64,000 bases of DNA from Linnemannia elongata. Its lineage: Eukaryota > Mortierellomycota > Mortierellomycetes > Mortierellales > Mortierellaceae. Made by a program: the position numbers and the translations under genes. This document shows, piece after piece, positions 33,459-44,963 of the stretch. Position 1 is the first letter of the stretch, and every line of letters begins with the position of its first letter. The notes beneath the pieces are model-generated. The model saw nothing but the letters and a program-made list of their open reading frames with translations, did not search any database and was not told the DNA's origin. The stretch lies in contig JAXBDG010000016.1 in NCBI GenBank assembly GCA_036320915.1, positions 1,240,001 to 1,304,000 on the forward strand, read 5' to 3'.

Positions 33459-35075
33459 CTACGCCTTCCACGCAACAGCAGAAGCCCTCAACTTTTCCTC
33501 CCACCAAGTCTCCCACCTAACAACCCTCTCCTCCTTCCTCGCCTCCTCCGCCGCAAAAACAACAGCATGACTCCGGACCGCCTCTTCAAGCGTACAGCCC
33601 ACAAACCGCGCCTGCGCCGTCTCAACATCCAACCCCCCATTCTCAACAGCCTCAACAGCACTCACAAACTGCCTCGCAAGCCCGTAGTCCCCACCCCCAT
33701 GCGACTCCTTTTGATCCTTCGGCACAGTAATAACAGTCGTCTTCGCCGAGGCGAAATTATACACCGAGATCGTGTTGCTGTCATACGCAATCTCGCCGGC
33801 GGTTCCATAGACCCGCCCCCGCCGCTCGCACAGTTTCTCCGTTGGCGCGACCATATGGAACGAAGCTGTCTTCGCAAGCCGGTGCGGCAGCGTGTTCTCG
33901 TCGTCCCACGCAATTGTCACGACCTGGTCGTCGCATACGTTGTTGTCGGCCTCGTACACGCACCGCCCGTACCATGGTCTACTGGCAATAGCTGAGTCGG
34001 GCGTGCTGCCGCGATCGTAATCCTCAGCCAGGCGAGACAGGAGGTGCGACTCGGCAGCTGATGCACCCTGCGCGCTGAACACATCCTCAATGTCTGGGCA
34101 GACGATATTGACAGGCCAGGAAAAGTAGCCCTTTGCCAGAAGGCGATCGTTATAGATGCGGCGCGCGCTGTAGATGCAGTCTCTCTCAGCGGGACAGGTG
34201 AGACAGTTCGTCGCATCGCCAGCGGCAGGTGGCTTACGCGCGCGACGGAACTGGGTCATTGTGCCAGCGGAAGAGATGGAGCGGGGTAGGTGCGGAGAGA
34301 TGGCATGGGCGCCGGTATCCTCAAGAGACGGTGGCGAGCAGAGCAGCCAGAGAATAAAGTCGATATCGTGGCATGATTTGGTAAGGAGGGATCCGTCGCC
34401 GGCAGGCGTGGCGCGGCGCCAGTTGCCGCGCACATAGCTGTGCGAGAAGTGCCACCAACCCACGGGCTCGCAGTGCTCTAGGGAGACGATGTCGCCGATG
34501 GCGCGATCTGAGAGGAGGAGTTTGCGGAGGAGGATGTTGTACGGGCTGTAGCGGAGGACGTGGCCGATGGAGAAAATGTTTGAGGGTGGGGTGGGGGTTT
34601 GAGAATCGCCTTGTGGTGGTTGAAGGGTTCGGTAGACGGTTAGGCAGTCATTGAGGGAGAGGGCTAGGGGCTTTTCGCAAAGGATGTGGAGGTTGAGGGG
34701 GGCAAGGACTTGAATGATCTCGACGTGCGTTTCATCGAGTGTGCAAATGAAAACGCCGTCTACGCCTGCAGGAGGCGTTGCGCTTGTGTTGTGACTGTCA
34801 TTCTGGCTTGCTCGTTTGCGCCGCTCGATCTCCCAATTCACCCATTCGCGCCAGTCGGCGAATTCCTGCCCTTCGGTTGAGGTCCCTTCTGTGCCCCAGA
34901 TGTAGTTTCGTCCGAATTCGCGCCGCTTGAACTTGTTAGGTTCGGCGACTGCGTGGATGACTCCGGGTGTTACAGTTGTGACAGCGCGGGCATAAGCATT
35001 TCCACGGGATCCGGCGCCGATGACGAGGAAGCGGAGCTGTCTCGGTGATGAAGGGGGTGGGATTGATTCTTTCAT
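33459..35075 (-). CDS. Gfo/Idh/MocA-family NAD(P)-dependent oxidoreductase, 538 aa
   Basis: Intronless frame from the ATG at 35075. The N-terminal Rossmann fold has LRFLVIGAGSRGNAYA. VFICTLDETHVEII and ILCEKPLALSLNDC follow; the EKP lysine is characteristic of Gfo/Idh/MocA dehydrogenases. The C-terminal substrate domain contains a cysteine cluster (CLTCPAERDCIYS) that recurs in a subgroup of the family and may bind metal or serve structure. At 538 residues it is longer than the usual 350-450, with a long insertion after that cluster. These cytosolic enzymes oxidise or reduce sugars, inositols and related polyols; the substrate here cannot be deduced. Codon use is markedly G/C-rich compared with neighbouring DNA, consistent with an active gene or possibly a transferred one. 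Confidence 0.88.
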   Translation of the reverse strand: MKESIPPPSSPRQLRFLVIGAGSRGNAYARAVTTVTPGVIHAVAEPNKFKRREFGRNYIWGTEGTSTEGQEFADWREWVNWEIERRKRASQNDSHNTSATPPAGVDGVFICTLDETHVEIIQVLAPLNLHILCEKPLALSLNDCLTVYRTLQPPQGDSQTPTPPSNIFSIGHVLRYSPYNILLRKLLLSDRAIGDIVSLEHCEPVGWWHFSHSYVRGNWRRATPAGDGSLLTKSCHDIDFILWLLCSPPSLEDTGAHAISPHLPRSISSAGTMTQFRRARKPPAAGDATNCLTCPAERDCIYSARRIYNDRLLAKGYFSWPVNIVCPDIEDVFSAQGASAAESHLLSRLAEDYDRGSTPDSAIASRPWYGRCVYEADNNVCDDQVVTIAWDDENTLPHRLAKTASFHMVAPTEKLCERRGRVYGTAGEIAYDSNTISVYNFASAKTTVITVPKDQKESHGGGDYGLARQFVSAVEAVENGGLDVETAQARFVGCTLEEAVRSHAVVFAAEEARKEERVVRWETWWEEKLRASAVAWKA

Positions 35076-38000
35076 GTTGAAGTAGGGATGCGGAGATGAG
35101 TTGGAGCTTTGGATTTGGTGTTAAGACTTATATACTAATTGGTGGGGCAGTGTGTATGTCAAACGAGAGCGTGGTACTGTTTGCTGAAAATCAACAAGAG
35201 TACCTCTGTCCATGTGGCACTGTCGCCGAGAGTCGACAGATCCACTCGTGTTCAAGTGACACTATTCATGTGACACTGTTCATGTGATACGTGGGCGCAA
35301 CACTCTATGGTAAACAAAAGACTTCCAGAAAAGGAAAACATTTACTGAAAGAAGTGGAAGATGGCTATCGAAAAATAAGGTTTGTTTTGTACAAAGCACT
35401 TTATCCTTTTTTGTATTCTGGATGCTCCATTTCGTGTCGCGACTACAGTATCTTGGTAATCACTGTTCGGATTTCACTTCTTTCAAGTCGGATGCATGAG
35501 CGTATAGGAGTAGTAGATTACCCCCATGTTGCAGGAGGAAACAATGATGCAAAGAGGAAGAGGTAACTTACAAAACACAAACGCTCATATCGCAATCGCC
35601 CTCGGATTTTTCATTTTTTTTCTTTCTCCGCTTTCTGCTCTTTCCCTGCCGCGGCGGAGTCACTATTTGCGCAATATCTGGGCGCAATCACCCTCCTTCT
35701 GTACTCTCTCACTTTCATCTCGTAATTGACCTCTGAATTGTCTTTTCTGCCGTCAGTCTAAATCAACTACATTTCTAAGTCAAACTCTGCCCTCATTAAT
35801 CAAGCGATCCGAGCTTTGGCTTCAAATCTTGTGATATGCTTGTGTGTTGCCACATACCTTCATCCGTCCCAAGTTCAGAAAGCAAGTGACTTCCCCCTCA
35901 TGAGCATGGTCTCGTAAAGTGGATTTGAAAAGGCTAAAGGATCAAGGAGAAAGAGAAAGTAGTAGGGTTGGAATAAAAAATGTAGGAGGGGTAAAAGATC
36001 AAGCCTAAAGTCAAAAGGGGGAGGCATCTGAACGAAGGATCAAGGCAGTAAGAGCATGCAGCAAGTAAAAGGGTTAATACCAGAAATCTATCCGATATCA
36101 GAAGGCAAAAAAAAGACCCTAAATCTTAGCTAACATCACAAGTTAGGATCAAGGAAGTTCTCCCTCTCCAACAGCTCGAACGGGAATTCGGTAATATCCG
36201 TGATGACTGGCTCATGTCGTTGCAGTGCTACTGTTGCACCGATGCTCTCTTTTATCCTTCCATTTGATCTTTACCCCTTTTTCATCTTTTGTTATTTCCC
36301 ACTCTACTGCCTGCGCTTTCGCCTGGATCCTTTCGTCCTCCTCTATGCCTTTTTTTTCTGCTTAGATACCAAAACCTGGCAGACTCTGCCAAATTCGTAA
36401 CCTTGTAGCCCTACCAACTTGAGACTAATCTATGCTGGATATCAAAATGTTTCCCATATATCCATTTCAGCAGACTGTACTCTAGTTTAGTTCTTTAGTT
36501 TGCAAGTCGCCTCACTACATACTCACATACTGTATGCTCTTTCTCTCAACTTTCATAAACACGCTCTTTTGATCTTGGTGTTTACCCTCAATATTTCTTA
36601 TACCTGGCTTGTGTAAAGGTACTCAAACCTAGCTGCAAGATCATTTTCAAAGCAGTAACTAAATAGACATGGTATTAATCCATAACCAAAGGACCCTCAT
36701 TTGAACCTTCATCACTCCATTTAACCTTAGGTACCTCAAGCTGCTACTCTTCCGCGCTGTGAGTCCATTTGAGAGCCCTCTATCCAACGGATCTAGCCAG
36801 CCGCCGGAACACAGATCAAGGCTACATCGAACGAGACGGAGCCGATGACTTTGTGCGCTCCCTGTTCATTTCCAGATTGTGAAAGACACAGGGATGTTTT
36901 TGATCAAGTAATGGAGCGCTGTATTGCACACTTCTCACCCTGCTCTTATGGCTACTCCTGCTCAATACTCGGAACTTGCTCTTATGCTCATACTGCCTCG
37001 CATCAATCATTATTGTTCGTGTCATCTATCGGGGTTTTTTTCTACCAGCGTCCTTCTCGCTCATTGGTTCTATGATAATGAATTACTACTTAATGGTTGC
37101 CTAAACGACCGGGTGCTTGGAAGCCTAAATGTCTGGATGTGTATACATCAAGATTTACTTACTGCTCCAAAGAAATAATGCGACAAAAGAGGGATCTTTG
37201 ATAGCTTGTTTGGAGGGTATTCAATCGCGGTCTTTTACATATGCGAAAGCCTATTGTACCTTTCAACCAAAATGATGTATTGTGCCTTTCAACCAAAATG
37301 ATGTAAAAAATTAACCGCTAATCCAGCTGTGAGCGGGGTTTGCGTGGGTGTGGAACAAAAACGTTGTCATGAATAGCTCACTAATCGGGGTTTAGTGGCC
37401 AAAATAAAATATTTTATGTGAAATGCCCAATACCTTTTTGAATACCCCCTTGGTGTCGGTGCGGTTTAGTTCCTTGATTTAGGGTTACCATTGGTTGTGC
37501 TGGTGTGCATAAGCAAAATGTACAGCAGGATCGGTGGGCAGTGATGGTTGTTAAGAGGTTACTCATGGGAAGAGAGGCTATCTGAGTAAGCAGTAGAGAA
37601 GAATATATCGAGCGATGGTGACGGAATGAAGTTTTTACTTTTGCATCAAAGGTAGAATATTTATTAGTACCACTAAAGCTAGCCATCATTTTCTCCTGGT
37701 AAGCATTAATTGTTAGTTGTGGGGAACAAGATGGAACCAGTGAGGTGGGGTTTGAGCTCGATGGTTTTGTAGAAAAGACGCGTTTTAGACTCGATCGATC
37801 GTGTTCAGTTCTGATCCTCTAAATGGCGCAACAACGTCTTGAAGTGATGGTAAATTGGATTGAATCCCAAGAATTTAAGCTGCTCATGTTTACTTAAACG
37901 TGCGGTAGCAGGATGGGTGCCCAGACCTTGGTCCTTCTGATACTACATTTTCGGCCAATCGAGAAGGTTCCCAGTAAGTGAATCTGGGGTGACATTCTCA

Positions 38001-38238
38001 AAGCAGTACGAAGGTGTGCGGTCCGTGGTAATGACGTTTTCGTCGAGATCAACAAATGAAGGCCAACAAGTCTACATAAGTGAAAACAAGGGCCATCATC
38101 GGGAAATCGCGATTCCCATGCATAACGTGGATTCCCACCGTAACATGGACACTCAGCTAAAATCTAAAAAAAAAAAAAAAAAGGCTGGTATCTGGAAAAC
38201 AGTCTTTTACATACCAGTTAACTCTCCTCTGCCAATTG
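35076..38238. other. Intergenic region in the centre of IR1
   Basis: No convincing gene. 35920-36100 is purine-rich with recurring GGATCAAGG words, similar in style to the reverse complement of the 24.8-25.1 kb region. The MITE-like copy 2 is at 37252-37432. A minus-strand frame at 37414-37689 (MMASFSGTNKYSTFDAKVK) is unrecognised. An A run of about 19 lies at about 38166-38184. Confidence 0.35.
37252..37432 (-). repeat. MITE-like repeat, copy 2, with a duplicated terminus
   Basis: Reverse-orientation match to 32421-32575. Its left end carries a 26-bp direct duplication (CCTTTCAACCAAAATGATGTATTG-type unit, twice, at 37252-37303) absent from copy 1. Confidence 0.6.
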
Positions 38239-38247
38239 TATATAAAG
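38239..38247 (+). promoter_or_regulatory. TATA box of the ODC-family gene
   Basis: TATATAAAG directly preceded by GCCAATT (38231-38237, a CCAAT-type sequence), 91 bases before the ATG at 38330. Confidence 0.6.
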
Positions 38248-38329
38248 CGCAGGCGTTTTATCCGTTATTTCTCATCAAACCCAAAGCAAGTTCAAACACT
38301 TTCCCTCAACACTCACAACATTCTCAAGC

Positions 38330-40028
38330 ATGCCTTACGCCGCATCTACCATGGCTACTCGGACCGCGCATGCGAGGAAGAGTCCTATCGCCAATCGCTC
38401 TAAGATCAATGTTTCGACATTCTCGCCACCTTCGTCCATCTCGCCAATCTCACCAATCTCGCCCTCCTCGCTACTTTCGTCCGCCTTGACAACCTTGCCC
38501 ACCCCGCCACTTTCGTCCGCCTTGCCAATCTCACCCACCTCGCCATCCTCATCCAAGAATAAGATGAATCTCAATTTGCCGCGATTGCATCAACTGTCCA
38601 TATCGGACATGTTCCAGTCCCATCTTGATTCACTGCATTCAAAAGTCGAGATGGACATGCAACCCAAGAACGCGTTCTACGTTGCTGATCTAGGCGAGGT
38701 ATACCGCCTGCACCTTCGATGGAAAGCTCTTTTGCCTCGAATTGAGCCGTTTTATGGTACGGATCTTCTCTTGGCACCTACTCATAGTCAACAGCAATGA
38801 CAAACAGTAGGCCCCCCAACTCTTAGAACTCACGAATTTTCTACCCTGCTTTTGCATTCACTTAATCCTAGCCTTAAAGTGCAACCCTGACCCAATGATG
38901 GTCCGCCTCCTGGCAGCTCTTGGCGCTGGCTTCGATTGTGCCTCAATGAGCGAGATCCGAATGATGGTCGAGCTCGGCGTGAACCCCGACAAAATCGTCC
39001 ATGCGAACCCTTGCAAAGAGACCACGCAGGTCAAATATGCACGCGCCAACAATGTCCGTATGAGCACCTTCGACAATGAGGATGAGCTGCTCAAGATTAA
39101 AGACCTCTTCCCCGAGTCCAAACTGCTCCTCCGGATTTTGGTGGACGACTCTCGATCACATGGCCAGTTTGGTGTCAAGTTTGGGGCCTCACTGGATAGC
39201 GTGGGACCAGTCTTGGAAGTTGCCCGGGACTTGGGATTGGACGTTGTAGGAGTCAGCTTCCATGTCGGCTCTGGATGCTTTGATGCGACGGCATTCGGAG
39301 ACGCTGTTGTTCGGGCACGGCGTGTGTTTGAAATGGCCAAGAGCTATGGATACGACTTCAAGTTGTTGGATGTTGGCGGTGGGTTCCCCTCCGCGTACGG
39401 ATCGAGTGAGATCTCGTTCGAGAGTATTGCTGAGATCTTGGGTTCCTCGGTGAATCGTCTATTCGAGCCCGAGATCCGCGTGATTGCTGAACCTGGGCGG
39501 TACTACGTCAGCTCTGCGTTCTCGCTGGCTACTCAAGTCATTGCCCGCCGTATCATCTCATCGAGCCCCATGGCCACTGTTGGCGATAAAGGAGTGAAGA
39601 AAAAGAGCCGCAAATGCAGTTCCAACCCCTGCCCCAACCCCAACACCAATGCCAACGCTACGACAACTCGCATGTATTATGTGAATGATGGAGTGTATGG
39701 GTCGTTTAGTGGCATCTACTACGATCACTTGATTTGCGATCCGCATGCCTTGCTTCTCGATAACCAGTTTGTTTACAATAAGCCGGCAGCGATGGAGACC
39801 TGTTTGGGCAACCATGTGACGTCAGTGTGGGGCCCGACCATGGACAGCGCGGATTGTCTGAAGAAAGAGGCTGTTCTGCCGTTGATGAACACGGGCGACT
39901 GGATATATTTTGACAACATGGGGGCATACACTGTCGCTGCAGCAAGCCATTTCCACGGGTTCATGAAGAGTGAGGTACTTTACACGACAACGGAGCCAGA
40001 GGTCTCGCGTTTGCTGGAACTGGACTAA
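38330..40028 (+). CDS. Ornithine-decarboxylase-family protein lacking the catalytic cysteine, 527 aa
   Basis: Exon 1 (38330-38756) and exon 2 (38872-40028) join in phase 1 across a 115-nt intron. The junction restores the PLP-lysine motif FYALKCNP. Other group IV decarboxylase motifs are present: FDCAS, SFHVGSG (His), LLDVGGGFP (Gly-rich phosphate site), AEPGRYY and YYVNDGVYGSF. At the active-site loop, where ODCs have WGPTCDG with the catalytic Cys (mouse Cys360), this protein has WGPTMDSAD: Met replaces Cys, the Asp is kept. The N-terminus has an extra Ser/Pro-repetitive region of about 75 residues, and an Asn/Pro-rich insert precedes YYVNDG. True ODC makes putrescine from ornithine. The Cys-to-Met change suggests altered or lost decarboxylation, or a regulator-like role. 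The gene's 3' half lies in the right arm of IR1. Confidence 0.88.
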
Positions 40029-43000
40029 GGACAGAGTCAGAGGAGCGCGACTGCTGGAGCTGGACTAAGAATGTAGTCAGAGTTAGCGCGACAACTAGAG
40101 CTGGGCCAAAGTCGGAGTCAGGGGTGGGGCGTTGGCTGGAGTTGGAGTAAGAGAACGTGGAGACAGAACAGGGAGATGCAAATAGCGGTAAAGCACGATG
40201 GAATTGAGCGTGATATGAGAACATCAGTAACGGCGTGATGGAGCCCCACTTATAGCTTACTGTAGCACCCACATAATACTGTAATATATTCTACCGCAAC
40301 AGTGCTTTATTTCGTATTACCCCTCTTGTCTACGACTTGGTCAGTATTGTTAAACTACCTTCCAGCACTCTTGCTTCCAAAGACACCCATCTCCGTTAGC
40401 GAGGGAAGGGAAGAAGAAGACGTAGAAAATAACTTTGTCTTCTCCTTCCCTCCCACTTAATATATATTGAGTTGAAAAAAGAAAAGATGATGTAAAACAG
40501 TTAGTAGCTGTGGCAAGTGCTGTCGTTACTGGTCCATCATTCCCTCTCACCTTCTCTCGCATATTCAGACCGAGGATGTGTCGAGTAGCCAGCGCAGTAG
40601 AGACCATTTGACTACCCTATTAACCTCAAAAAGCCGGCTCCTCTTCAACGATTGTACAAATGCCTGTCATCCCTGCTGTAGAGTGGACTGCATTAGATGC
40701 AACCATAGCAAATGAAAGTAAAGAGTTGTTCGAATATGATGGACCATGAGGGAAATACAGACTCTGAAAACATGCTAGATTTCTCGTCTACCCTGCCAGT
40801 GGGCAAGGCAGAATGTGAGGGCAGTGGATTCTGACGAACAGCCCTGTCCTGTTGTGTAGCACTCCTCACCCTTAGAAGTGCATCAGGACACTCGGGTTCG
40901 CAAACCGTTTCGCGAACCCCTCCCAAGCAGTCATGGTAAAGGCCCGATACTAGAACCTGCAAGCTCTAATATCGCACAGATATAACAATGGAAGAAGTGC
41001 CCCCTATGGCAGAGCCGACTCCTTCTTCCATAGTGGTCCCATCCGTGGCACCTCTCTCATAGTCCTACCGCACGTTTACCGCCGGGATATTTCCCAACCC
41101 CCTCCAGACACCCAAACACCTTGAAAAAAGAGAGTCCTCTTGAGGTCCCACCTCGCAGTCTGAAAAGATGAAGTACGGCGAAAGGAAATAAATAGCGCTC
41201 AGAATAAACCCATTAACTTGCCTTGTTGTTGTTGTTGCCTTGTGCTTGTCCATGAACCTTGAAGTCGATTTCGACATGGCGACGAGAGTGGATTGCGACA
41301 CCGGTTATGAATTGAAATGTAAGAGAGGAAAGTAGATGGGAGCGAGTGAATATGGGAAAGTATGTGAAGGTGAAAGCTGGATAGGAGTGCAAATAGAGCT
41401 AAGGAGCAGAAGCGAAAGGAAAAGGGGAGGAGAAATAAGAAGAACAACGAAGAGAAGGAAGGATGAGAGAGAGAGGTTGGAAGGTGAGGAGAAGGAAAGA
41501 GGTGGAGGAGAGAAGAAGGGGAAAAGGAAAAAGAAGAGGGACGAAAGAAGAAGCATGAAGGAGAGAGATAAGAAAGAGATGGTGGCAAAACCAAAAAGGA
41601 AAGTGATACAAACCGTGTCGCTTGTACTCGTTGTGATTATCAGGCAAGCAGATGGTCCGGTAGCAGCTGACTCAAAACTTGGAGCGAGAGAGCTTGTTCA
41701 AGTAGGACTGTCTAACTGACTGTCAGTCTTGACCTCAACGCAATAACAATGAGGCTTGCAGACTCTGTTAGTTGTTTGTTGCAAGGTTTCCATGGTTGCA
41801 CTTTCTTCACCTCCACACCAGGGGCAAAAGGAACCCACAAGAAAAGTACCAGTCTCTTCATTGAAAGACACATAGATGCCTGTTATTCTTGCTGCAGAGT
41901 GGGCAACAAGAACGCGAAGAGTAATGTAAAGCAACAAACGGGTCTGGTCTGTCATCCCTTGAGGTGTTTGAGGATTTGACCGCCCTGCCACAATGGCAGA
42001 GTGGGACGCGAAGAACAAAGGAGCAAAGAAAACCCTATTCCTTCTGTAGAATATTTCACCACTCTTGGACATACTCCTTCCAAAACAATCGTCCCCGCTC
42101 CGTACGCTGTTCAATCCGATAGCCTTCTTTGACCGAAGAGACCTGGCCGGACAGCCTCTTGCATATTGAAGAGCGTGTCAAACCTGGTAGAAACCCCATC
42201 TGGACAATTTCGTCCAGTTCGACCTTCTATAGACCCCCTATAGACCCTCCCGTAGCATCCGAGCCGAATGAACGGGTCATTACCTCACCTCTCTCAAGTA
42301 GCTAGGTGTCCTTTAAAGAAATAACTGATTCCCTCTCTTGTAGATTCCCCATACCTCTCTCCAGAATGAACTACCGGGGAACTTGCCTTGCGGAGAGTGG
42401 TTCTTGTTCTTGGCATTAGCCCGTTCCGAGTCGTGTTTTTGATGTTTGTGGGAGCGAGAGAGTGTTTAAGAGAAGAAGAGAGGAGAGGTGCTGATGAAGA
42501 AGTGAACAAAAGAAAGGTGGTAGGGACAGCTAGAAGTGGGGAAAAGAGAGGAGGTTGGAGGAGGGGAGGAGAGAAGAAGGATGAAGCAGAGAGATAGATA
42601 AGAAAGGAGTGGTGGCAAAACTAAAAAAGGAAAGTGGTACAGACCAACCGTGTCACTTGTCCTCGTTCTGGTTGCCTGGCAAGCGGGTGGCTTGGTTCTG
42701 GGAAGGTTTCCTTGCTGCTGTTGACGTGTGTTGCATGTTGTGTGTTTTGTGTTGTGTGTTTTGCGCATAGTCTAACTGTTTTTCAAGTGTATAGGGGAAG
42801 TGGAAGAAGTGAACAAGTTAAGCGAAGGGTGTGCCTGTTGAGCTGTCGACAGCGGAAAGGAAGATACAAGGAATATAAAAAACAGTCACATGTTGTGGAA
42901 GCGTGGGGAAATGTTGATTGTGATCGCGATGTAACGAGTAACATGGCAATGAGGGTAATGGGTAATCGGTAACGGGAAATGGAGTGAAGCGAAGTAGTGT

Positions 43001-43103
43001 GTGTGTGTAGGAATAGTTGTGAAGGAAGGAGGTGAAGAGTAAGGCAAGAAAGTAAGAAGCTGTGAAGAAGAGTGGGGGAGGAGAGTGAAAATTAATTTTT
43101 GTG
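38650..43103 (-). repeat. Right arm of large inverted duplication IR1
   Basis: Counterpart of 27095-30995. The almost identical core is about 40603-42505, with scattered differences on either side. It contains the 3' part of the ODC-family gene at its inner end; 40029-42800 has no confident gene. Its outer part (42780-43103) resembles 27095-27790 more loosely and holds the empty site of the left-arm retroposon. Beyond it, 43104-44345 holds only unrecognised minus-strand frames near 43092-43358 and 43766-44009, the latter with a hydrophobic N-terminus but no ATG. Confidence 0.85.
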
Positions 43104-44345
43104 ATTACACTTTTTGCTTGGGGAGCTGATTCCAACCCGTTGACTGAGATTATCGATGCGATGTGTCGGTTTTCTGGTAAAAGTCCTGGTTCTTGAGAAG
43201 TGATACCTGCCTCTTGACTGAAATGTCTTACTCCAGCACTTGAAATAAGATCGATGTTTTGTTGAACGTTGATCTTCGGGTGAAGGAGCGGCACCTACGA
43301 GCGTTTCATACATTGTGCTAAAAGTGCCTATTCTTCTGATTGTGCGCCTTACTCTCACACGAAATCTATGGGACTTCCGTGATAAAGAAAAAGCTTTAGT
43401 CGCACTGGCTTGAGCAAAGTATTCTTATCTAGGTCATTCTATGTGACCGTGGCTTATTCATGCGGTTGTTTTTGGGGCGATATGATGTGTCACGTATTCC
43501 AGAAGAATTCAAGAGGAGGGCAAGTTCGTTGGAAAAACAAATCATAGTATAGCACCAAGAATTTCAGAGAAAATCTCCAGGTACCTTCATCTGTCAACTA
43601 TGAATTGATTTTGGGCGTTTGTTTTGGTATTAACATTATCGTTCTGTGCAATCCACATTTTCCCTTATTTTCTCGGTAACAAACATCAGCCCGCAACGCG
43701 GACACTGAATTGTTGAGCGTGAGAACTCCGATTGCGCAAGGTAACGTAAGACAACTCCCAAAGTGCTAAGAAGGTTTTCCCAAGACGTTCAGTAGGCTGT
43801 TAGCCAAAGGATGCAAGGGTGCGCGAGGTGTTTCGCCAACGTTTGATGGCTTTGTAGAAATAGGCGAGTTGTAGTTTACAGTGCCGTTGGTCCAGATGCG
43901 GAAAAAGACAGTATGTTGATGGGTGAGTGTGAGGGTGAGAAGGAGGGAAGCCAAGAGGGATGAATGGCGAAGCAAATAAAAAGAAAGGAGAGAGGAAACT
44001 TATAAACATACATTAACTGATTCATGCTGCTACTTTGCGCTACTGCATTAGCTTACCCTGACGTCAATGACGATAGTGGAACTGGAAGGCAGGGGGTGAG
44101 TGCGACGGTGGGATCTGAACATTCATCATGTTTTTCTACCGCTCTATTTAAGCGATTTTTATTTCTCAGTGCAAGCACAACAACAATAATAAGTCCGGTC
44201 TTTTTTTTTTTTTTAAAAAAAGGCTTAAAGCTTTGAGATTTATTGTGTTCTGTCGCTGGCCACAGAAGGTGCTAAAGTAAATTGCTAAACATGCTAGGAA
44301 AGGACATGCGTGGAAGCGAAAGAATGAGGAGCAAGAAAGGTTTTT

Positions 44346-44816
44346 TTAAGCGACGGTGATCTTTCGAGGCTTGGCAACCTCACCCTTGGGAAGGAAGAGG
44401 TTCAGCACGCCGTCCTTAAAGTTGGCGTCGATTTTGTCGCGGTCCACAGAGTCAGGGAGTGGAATGGTGCGGGAGTAGGTACCGAAGCGGCGCTCCTGGT
44501 AGCGCACATTGTCGCGGTTGTAGTCCTGCGAGAACTTGCTCTCGGCCGAGAGGGTGACAGCGTTGTCGCTGGCGTCGATCTTGATGTCCTCCTTCTTGAC
44601 GCCGGGAAGTTCGACATGGATGTTCCAGCCCTTGCCTGTCTCATACACGTCCACTGCGGGGTTAATTAGGTCAAGTTGGTTGTCGCCGTCGCCGCTTGAT
44701 GAGCGCTGGCCGCGGCGGACAGTCGACAAAGGGTTCATGAGATGGTCAAAGACTTGGTTCATACGCTGCTCGAGTCTGTCGAAAGGATCGTGTCCAGCCC
44801 AGTTGATCATAGCCAT
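44346..44816 (-). CDS. Small heat-shock protein (Hsp20, alpha-crystallin domain), 156 aa
   Basis: Intronless frame starting MAMINWAGHDPFDRLEQRM at 44816. The alpha-crystallin domain runs from about residue 48 (NPAVDVYETGKGWNIHVELP) through GVKKEDIKI, RYQERRFGTYSRTIPLPDSV and NFKDGVLNLFLPK. It ends with the A-x-PRKITV tail, a variant of the usual I-x-I motif. Length is typical for fungal Hsp20, an ATP-independent cytosolic holdase that prevents aggregation under stress. The minus-strand AATAAA at about 44241-44246 is followed by an A-rich run at 44201-44214 (read as T on the plus strand). That could be genomic or hint at a retrocopy origin, but the gene has its own promoter elements. Confidence 0.95.
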   Translation of the reverse strand: MAMINWAGHDPFDRLEQRMNQVFDHLMNPLSTVRRGQRSSSGDGDNQLDLINPAVDVYETGKGWNIHVELPGVKKEDIKIDASDNAVTLSAESKFSQDYNRDNVRYQERRFGTYSRTIPLPDSVDRDKIDANFKDGVLNLFLPKGEVAKPRKITVA

Positions 44817-44963
44817 GTTGTGTGGTGTTGTCTTGTGGAGCGGTGTGTTGTTGTGTGGGTTGTATTGTTGTGTGCTGTTGTTGGGAGGAGGTTGTTGCTT
44901 TGTTGGTGTTGTTTGGTGAAGGTGAAGGCGGAAGATTGGAGTTCAAAGGACGTTCAGGCTGTT

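Noticed and set aside
35920..36100. CRISPR-like or regular spaced repeats
   Set aside because: GGATCAAGG words recur at irregular spacing with no conserved repeat-spacer architecture, and CRISPR arrays are not expected in fungal nuclear DNA.
44201..44221. Hsp20 gene as a processed retrocopy
   Set aside because: AATAAA plus an A-rich run is suggestive, but the gene has a TATA box, heat-shock-like and CRE elements, no target duplication was found, and Hsp20 genes are commonly intronless.
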